A DNA stretch of 19,095 nucleotides from CAYLLT01 sp964591605 (GTDB lineage: Bacteria > Planctomycetota > Phycisphaerae > UBA1845 > PWPN01): positions 1 to 19,095 of the forward strand of contig CAZQEN010000125.1 of the NCBI GenBank assembly GCA_964591605.1, read 5' to 3'. This document shows, one piece after another, positions 13,109 to 19,095 of this stretch. Position numbers and translations under genes: made by a program. The notes below the pieces were generated by a model, which was given only the letters and a program-made list of their open reading frames with translations, did no database searches and was not told the origin of the DNA. Every line of letters starts with the position of its first letter. Position 1 is the first letter of the stretch.

Positions 13109-14656
13109 ATGACTCAGACCATCGCCATTCTCGATTTCGGCAGCCAGTATGCCCAGCTCATCGCCCGGCGGGTGCGCGAGAACCGGGTGTTCAGCATGCT
13201 CTGCTCGCCGGCGGTCACGCCGCAGAGGCTCCGCGAAATGAACGCCTGCGGGCTGATCTTCTCGGGCGGGCCGGCCAGCGTGTACGAGCCCGGCGCGCCG
13301 GCCTGCGATCCGGCGATCCTGGAGATGGGCCTTCCCGTGCTGGGCATCTGCTACGGCATGCAGGTGAGCAGCCAGATCCTGGGCGGCGGCATCCGGCCGG
13401 CCCCGGCCCGCGAATATGGGCGCACCCGGCTGGAGATCCTCGACGACTCCGGCCTGTTTGCGCACGTGCCCAGGCAGACCAACGTGTGGATGAGCCACGG
13501 CGACATGGTCTGCGAGCTGCCGCCGGGCTTCGTGCCGCTGGCCCGGACGGCGAGCTGCCCGATCGCCGCCGTCCGGCACCGGGAGCGCCCAGTTTACGGC
13601 GTGCAGTTCCATCCGGAAGTGACGCACACGAGCTGCGGCGGGCAGATCCTGCGCAACTTTCTCTACGACATCTGCGGCTGCAATGGATCGTGGGAGGTCG
13701 GCAACTTCGTCAGCGAGAGCATCCGGCAGATCCGCGCCCGCGTCGGCGCCGATGACCGCGTCATCTGCGGGCTCTCGGGCGGCGTCGACAGCAGCGTGAC
13801 GGCCGCTCTGCTGCACGAGGCCATCGACGACCGGCTCGTCTGCATTTTCGTGGACAACGGACTGCTGCGGAAAAACGAGGTCGCCCTGGTCGAGTCGACG
13901 TTCCGCGATCATTTCAAGATCGATCTGCGCACCGCGCGGGCGGCCGACCGGTTCCTCGCGCGCCTGGCCGGCGTCACCGATCCGCAGGAGAAGCGCCGCC
14001 GCATCGGCCACGAGTTCATCGAGGTGTTCAAGCACGAGGCGCAGGCGATCCCCAACGCCAGGTTCCTCGCCCAGGGCACGCTCTATCCTGACGTGATCGA
14101 GTCGGGCCACGGCCACTCGGGCCTGGCCGCCAACATCAAGCTGCATCACAACGTCGGCGGCCTGCCCGCCGAGCTGGGTTTCGAGCTGATCGAGCCCCTG
14201 CGCGACCTGTTCAAGGATGAGGTCCGCCTTGCGGGCGAGCACCTGGGCCTGCCCGAGGAGATCGTGTGGCGCCACCCGTTCCCGGGCCCGGGCCTGGCCG
14301 TGCGGATCGTCGGTGAGGTCACCGCGAAGCGCGTCGCCCTCCTGCAGGAGGTGGACGATATCGTCATCGACGAGATCCGCGCCGCCAATCTCTACCGCAA
14401 GATCAGCCAGGCCTTCGCCGCCCTCCTGCCGGTCAGCAGCGTCGGCGTCATGGGCGACGGCCGCAGCTACGAGGGCCAGCAGGTGGCCGCCATCCGCTTC
14501 GTCGAGACCACCGACTTCATGACCGCCGACTGGGTCCACGTCGACTACGCCGTCCTGGGCCGCATCTCCAGCCGCATCATGAACGAGGTCCCCGGCATCA
14601 ACCGCGTGGTCTACGACATCAGCTCAAAACCGCCAGCAACCATCGAGTGGGAATAA
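13109..14656 (+). CDS. guaA: GMP synthase (glutamine-hydrolysing)
   Basis: GuaA converts XMP to GMP using ATP and glutamine-derived ammonia, the last step of guanine nucleotide synthesis, in the cytoplasm. At 515 residues it is full length. The glutamine amidotransferase domain (~1-190) has the nucleophile Cys81 in GICYGMQ, and His168 and Glu170 in VQFHPE. The ATP pyrophosphatase domain has the P-loop SGGVDSS at 223-229. The dimerisation domain carries WRHPFPGPGLAVRI and ends with the canonical ...KPPATIEWE. All key residues are present. There is no clear Shine-Dalgarno sequence, and a -10-like box sits 6 nt before the ATG. The gene is monocistronic here: the next gene downstream is on the opposite strand within a REP-bounded element. 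Confidence 0.98.
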   Translation: MTQTIAILDFGSQYAQLIARRVRENRVFSMLCSPAVTPQRLREMNACGLIFSGGPASVYEPGAPACDPAILEMGLPVLGICYGMQVSSQILGGGIRPAPAREYGRTRLEILDDSGLFAHVPRQTNVWMSHGDMVCELPPGFVPLARTASCPIAAVRHRERPVYGVQFHPEVTHTSCGGQILRNFLYDICGCNGSWEVGNFVSESIRQIRARVGADDRVICGLSGGVDSSVTAALLHEAIDDRLVCIFVDNGLLRKNEVALVESTFRDHFKIDLRTARAADRFLARLAGVTDPQEKRRRIGHEFIEVFKHEAQAIPNARFLAQGTLYPDVIESGHGHSGLAANIKLHHNVGGLPAELGFELIEPLRDLFKDEVRLAGEHLGLPEEIVWRHPFPGPGLAVRIVGEVTAKRVALLQEVDDIVIDEIRAANLYRKISQAFAALLPVSSVGVMGDGRSYEGQQVAAIRFVETTDFMTADWVHVDYAVLGRISSRIMNEVPGINRVVYDISSKPPATIEWE

Positions 14657-14678
14657 CAGAGACGAGCGGAACTGAGCG

Positions 14679-14708
14679 ATAGAGCCCGCAGCGCAAGCAA
14701 GGGGTTCG
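14679..14708 (+). repeat. REP unit, left boundary of the RAYT element
   Basis: It starts ATAGAGCCCGCAGCGCAAGC and ends GGGGTTCG. It is a perfect inverted match to 15295-15324. The ends GAGCCC and GGGTTC can pair (one G-T wobble), so each unit can form its own small hairpin. It starts 22 bp after the guaA stop codon. Confidence 0.9.
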
Positions 14709-14769
14709 TCAAGAGGTCTTGTGAACGGCGTGAGAGCCCCCGCGCCCACAGCCGCAGCGCACACCCCGC

Positions 14770-15258
14770 TCACGTCAGATCCGGACCCTGCCCATCCGTG
14801 ACATATCGAATCGCCTCCCTCAGCGCTCGCTCATTCCATAACTGCTTCTTCGATCCGCCTTCTGTCCATACCTCTGCGTCACGCGCGAACAGCCCTGACT
14901 CCCGCAAACGCCGGGTGCACCACCCCTTCAACTCGTCCATCGTCCGTCCCGGTGCCCGATCCGATGTCGCAATGACATGCACATGATTCGATCGCACGTT
15001 CCGGGCGTGAAGCGTCCACTTGCGATGGGCACAATGCGCCTCGATTATCGTCTCGACGATGCTCCGCGCCCGCGGCGACAGAACCACGGACCCGTGCTTC
15101 ATCTGGCTCCGGCTCCAGTCGGACCACGCGGAGTTCCGATCGTACGTAGGACTGCCGACCTGATTTCGGTGACGGTCCACGGACCCGCGCTCGTCGCCGT
15201 GCAGCCATGTCCCGTAGCATGTCCACGTCAGAAAGCAGGCAAGGGGCTCGGCCATCAT
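14770..15258 (-). CDS. REP-associated tyrosine transposase (RAYT), Y1/IS200-like
   Basis: The 162-residue protein is a single-domain HUH nuclease of the IS200/Y1 transposase superfamily, of the RAYT type that moves REP sequences. The HUH motif is HVH (His92, His94) in VRSNHVHVIATSD. The likely nucleophile is Tyr152 in AIRYVTDGQG. The N-terminal FLTWTCYGTWLHGDERGSVDRH is typical of RAYTs, as is the segment VWTEGGSKKQLWN before the catalytic helix. Its length is within the family range. GGAGG lies 12 nt before the ATG at 15258; a second ATG follows directly. All catalytic residues are present, so it is probably intact. The perfect REP pair around it supplies the expected substrates, and weaker copies elsewhere in the window would be its products or relatives. 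Confidence 0.88.
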   Translation of the reverse strand: MMAEPLACFLTWTCYGTWLHGDERGSVDRHRNQVGSPTYDRNSAWSDWSRSQMKHGSVVLSPRARSIVETIIEAHCAHRKWTLHARNVRSNHVHVIATSDRAPGRTMDELKGWCTRRLRESGLFARDAEVWTEGGSKKQLWNERALREAIRYVTDGQGPDLT

Positions 15259-15294
15259 GCGAACGATAATCCTCCACCCACCAGCGGCTCAAGG

Positions 15295-15324
15295 CGAACC
15301 CCTTGCTTGCGCTGCGGGCTCTAT
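15295..15324 (-). repeat. REP unit, right boundary of the RAYT element
   Basis: This is an exact 30-bp inverted copy of 14679-14708. It lies 36 bp upstream of the transposase start and about 125 bp upstream of the M28 peptidase start. A stretch reading CCCGAGGCTCCGGGTC follows at 15334-15349 and may be part of a decayed neighbour unit. Confidence 0.9.
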
Positions 15325-15449
15325 TTGCGGCGTCCCGAGGCTCCGGGTCGGTCGAAACAGCGGGACCATCGGCGTCAGTTTCACTTCCCCCACGCCGCGA
15401 TGTGCGCTATGTTATGCATGAGGGACGCAACTACCTGAGGGGCCGTTAC

Positions 15450-17540
<2,091 letters not shown>

Positions 17541-17610
17541 CCAGGTTGAATGGAGTGGGTCCGTCACCGATCCTGACCGAAAACCGCGTGCTGCGGTCGC
17601 GGACTGACGA

Positions 17611-17616
17611 TATAAT
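17611..17616 (+). promoter_or_regulatory. Possible -10 box for the nucleotidyltransferase gene
   Basis: A perfect TATAAT lies 17 nt upstream of the ATG at 17634, with GGGGGTGA as ribosome binding site in between. The -35 region is weak. Its position suggests that 17634-18710 is a separate transcription unit from the M28 gene. Confidence 0.45.
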
Positions 17617-17633
17617 GACGCGGGGGTGATCCT

Positions 17634-18287
17634 ATGCAGGGCTCTTCTCTATCCACCGACGGCCGCATCGGCGTGCTGGCTGATGCGGAAGACAGCCTCC
17701 GGGAGGCGGAGCGGTTCCACATGGGAATCGGTAAGGTCCATAAAACGCTGGCGGCCATCGCCCGGAGCCTCCAAGAGGAGGGGATCGAATACGTGATCGT
17801 GGGCGGCATGGCGGTGAATGCCCATGGTTTCAAGCGCGAGACGGTCGATGTGGATCTGCTGGTAACCCCCGAAGGACTTGAGCAATTCCGCGCCGTGCTG
17901 GTCGGGAAGGGGTACCGCCCAGCGTTCGAGGGGGCGCGCAAGCGTTTTCGCGATACCCAGACCGGCGTGAAGGTCGAGTTCCTCACCACCGGTGAATTCC
18001 CGGGTGACGGCAAGCCCAAACCGGTGGCCTTCCCGAATCCCGTTGACGTTGCCGTGCTTCACGAGGGCAAGAAGTACATCAGTCTTCCGGAGCTGATCAC
18101 ATTGAAGCTGGCCTGTGCAATGACGAACCCGGACCGTCTCAGGGACTTTGGAGATGTACAGGAACTCATTCGCTACCGCCGGCTGACTGCGGAAACGGCT
18201 CAGAACCTGCATCCCTACGTCCGTGAGAAATTCCTGGAGCTGGTGCGTGTCACCAAACCGCTCCCGCCGGACGAGGATCAGCCTTAG
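17634..18287 (+). CDS. AbiEii-like nucleotidyltransferase-fold protein
   Basis: The 217-residue protein has a minimal nucleotidyltransferase core: YVIVGGMAVNAHGFKRETVDVDLLV at ~53-77, with Gly57-Gly58 and the acidic pair Asp72/Asp74 of the DxD motif. A later acidic element is expected near VKVEFLTTGE, and the C-terminal KLACAMTNPDRLRDFGDVQELIR resembles the helical end of AbiEii/DUF6036-type proteins. Such proteins transfer nucleotides to RNA or protein; AbiEii members are toxins paired with an AbiEi-type antitoxin. No such partner is seen here, since the next gene is a chelatase 3 bp downstream, so a toxin role is unproven. GGGGG lies 6 nt before the ATG. About 30 N-terminal residues precede the core and have no recognisable motif. 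Confidence 0.72.
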   Translation: MQGSSLSTDGRIGVLADAEDSLREAERFHMGIGKVHKTLAAIARSLQEEGIEYVIVGGMAVNAHGFKRETVDVDLLVTPEGLEQFRAVLVGKGYRPAFEGARKRFRDTQTGVKVEFLTTGEFPGDGKPKPVAFPNPVDVAVLHEGKKYISLPELITLKLACAMTNPDRLRDFGDVQELIRYRRLTAETAQNLHPYVREKFLELVRVTKPLPPDEDQP

Positions 18288-18290
18288 TCC

Positions 18291-18710
18291 ATGCCCCGCG
18301 CTCTGATCATCGTGGATCACGGCAGCCGGCGCGATGCGGCCAACCGCATGCTCGAGCGCGTCGCGGAGATGGTGCAGGCCCGCACGGCCGACCGCGTGTA
18401 CGCGGCGCACATGGAGCTCGCCGAGCCAACGATCGCCCAGGCCTTCGACCGCGCCGTCGCCGACGGCGCCGAATTCGTCTTTGTCTTCCCCTACTTCCTG
18501 TCCCCCGGTCGTCACAGCCGCGAGGACATCCCCCGCCTATGCGCCCAGGCGGCCGCCGGACACCCCGGCGTGCAGTGGCACTGCTCCGGCCCCATCGGCC
18601 TCGACGCCATCATGGTCGACCTCATCCTCCACCGCATCACCGAATGCCAGCAGGCCGGATACAGCTGCGAGAAATGCCCCGACGCAACCTGGTGCCGCGC
18701 GGAAGATTGA
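18291..18710 (+). CDS. CbiX/SirB-like sirohydrochlorin chelatase with Cys-rich tail
   Basis: The 139-residue protein is a short, single-domain class II chelatase-like protein that would insert Co2+ or Fe2+ into sirohydrochlorin (cobalamin or siroheme synthesis). The N-terminal LIIVDHGSRRDAANRML carries the metal-binding His10. FVFVFPYFLSPGRHSREDIP carries the second conserved histidine. The C-terminal tail holds Cys119, Cys126, Cys129 and Cys135 (C-x6-C-x2-C-x5-C), which could bind a metal or Fe-S cluster; Fe-S centres are known in some long CbiX proteins. It starts 3 bp after the nucleotidyltransferase stop, with GAGGAT about 10 nt upstream inside that gene, so the two are probably co-transcribed despite no obvious functional link. 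No other tetrapyrrole gene is in the window. Confidence 0.83.
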   Translation: MPRALIIVDHGSRRDAANRMLERVAEMVQARTADRVYAAHMELAEPTIAQAFDRAVADGAEFVFVFPYFLSPGRHSREDIPRLCAQAAAGHPGVQWHCSGPIGLDAIMVDLILHRITECQQAGYSCEKCPDATWCRAED

Positions 18711-18715
18711 CGGCC

Positions 18716-19095
18716 TCACGCGACAAACAACAGCACAAGTGCCATGACCATCCAGGGGGCAACCACACTGACGAGAGGTACCACTATTACCGCGAGCAGT
18801 GTCTGCCAGAGACGTGACGGGCGAGCCGAAACGTACCATATGATGACGACATCCGTCCACCACCAATAGAAGAGGATGGTGGACCACGGATTGGTCCGGC
18901 CGTTCAGGAGCACGGAAAACGGATAGATCGGACAGGCGTCGGGCAACAGAACCGCTGCGGACGCTTTGAGCAACGCCGCCAACAGGAGCGGATATGAGGT
19001 GTAGCAGGACACGGCGAGCCAGAAACCCCACGCACGCGGCGCGCTGCCCATGCAGGAAAGTTCCGTGAGTCCGATCGAAAGCAGGAGAACGGAGC
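18716..19095 (-). CDS. Hypothetical membrane protein, 5' end outside the window
   Basis: At least 125 residues are encoded. The frame stays open and hydrophobic (SVLLLSIGLTELSC) up to the window edge, so the ATG at 19051 is probably internal. Three or four membrane segments are visible: the edge segment, FWLAVSCYTSYPLLLAALLKASAAVLL, STILFYWWWTDVVIIWYVSA, and LLAVIVVPLVSVVAPWMVMALVLLFVA, which ends the protein. No family is recognised. It is convergent with the chelatase gene, 5 bp apart, with no terminator hairpin in between. Base composition is less GC-rich than the main genes. Confidence 0.6.
   Translation of the reverse strand, partial: SVLLLSIGLTELSCMGSAPRAWGFWLAVSCYTSYPLLLAALLKASAAVLLPDACPIYPFSVLLNGRTNPWSTILFYWWWTDVVIIWYVSARPSRLWQTLLAVIVVPLVSVVAPWMVMALVLLFVA

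Larger units (their letters stand above)
14679..15324. mobile_element. REP-RAYT element: Y1 transposase gene bounded by perfect 30-bp inverted repeats
   Basis: The boundaries 14679-14708 and 15295-15324 are exact inverted copies over 30 bp. They enclose a single Y1-type transposase gene. Related REP units occur at 7011, 7162, 9268, 9317 and 16683. The element lies between guaA and the M28 peptidase gene. It resembles a RAYT (TnpA-REP) locus rather than a classical insertion sequence. No target duplication is obvious, as expected for HUH/Y1 enzymes. Confidence 0.75.

Noticed and set aside
13046..14539. Long open frame antisense to guaA
   Set aside because: Shadow frame caused by high GC; no domain recognised and it is fully covered by guaA.

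Overview
This is a GC-rich stretch of bacterial chromosome, most probably from a member of the Planctomycetota (possibly Phycisphaerae-like or an uncultured relative). The evidence is a DUF1501 protein, a secreted glycoside hydrolase ending in a planctomycete-style dockerin, a GxGYxYP-family protein, and many short palindromic intergenic repeats. No tRNA, rRNA, CRISPR array or phage gene was seen. Phylum assignment is inference from gene content, not from a marker-gene tree.

Layout. Positions 1-241 hold two palindromic repeats and a possible promoter ahead of a Tat-type DUF1501 protein (275-1648, +). A minus-strand carbohydrate cluster fills 1682-9105. In transcription order it encodes a secreted GxGYxYP protein, an enolase-superfamily sugar-acid dehydratase, a TIM-barrel sugar isomerase/epimerase that overlaps it by 4 bp, an RpiB/LacA/LacB-like protein, and a secreted GH9 glucanase with NBR1-type Ig, Fn3-like and dockerin modules. 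Together they look like a local glycan-cleavage and sugar(-acid) conversion set whose substrate cannot be read from sequence. Positions 9106-9473 are almost entirely repeats. Then come a small zinc-ribbon membrane protein (9474-9827), a tandem hairpin repeat (9853-9986), and a polytopic GT-C-like membrane protein (10114-12078). A less GC-rich patch with an orphan gene (12419-12823, -) precedes guaA (13109-14656). Next are a REP-associated tyrosine transposase (14770-15258, -), a PA/M28/PDZ peptidase (15450-17540), an AbiEii-like nucleotidyltransferase, a CbiX/SirB-like chelatase, and the 3' part of a membrane protein running off the right edge.

The most interesting layer is the repeats. The transposase gene is bracketed by a perfect 30-bp inverted repeat (14679-14708 and 15295-15324). 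The same motif family (core GARCCCGRAGCGYRAGCGA) recurs as inverted pairs at 7011-7188 and 9268-9344, always with the same polarity. A single copy sits in frame inside the M28 peptidase gene (16683-16710). This is what a REP/REPIN-RAYT system would look like: one resident Y1 transposase, its flanking REPs, scattered REP doublets, and one copy domesticated as protein sequence. At least four other repeat classes coexist: a 31-bp palindromic unit identical in three places, a GGTCC hairpin with a compensatory base pair, a CACGAAG-type inverted repeat, and a GGACTCA heptamer array inside a coding gene.
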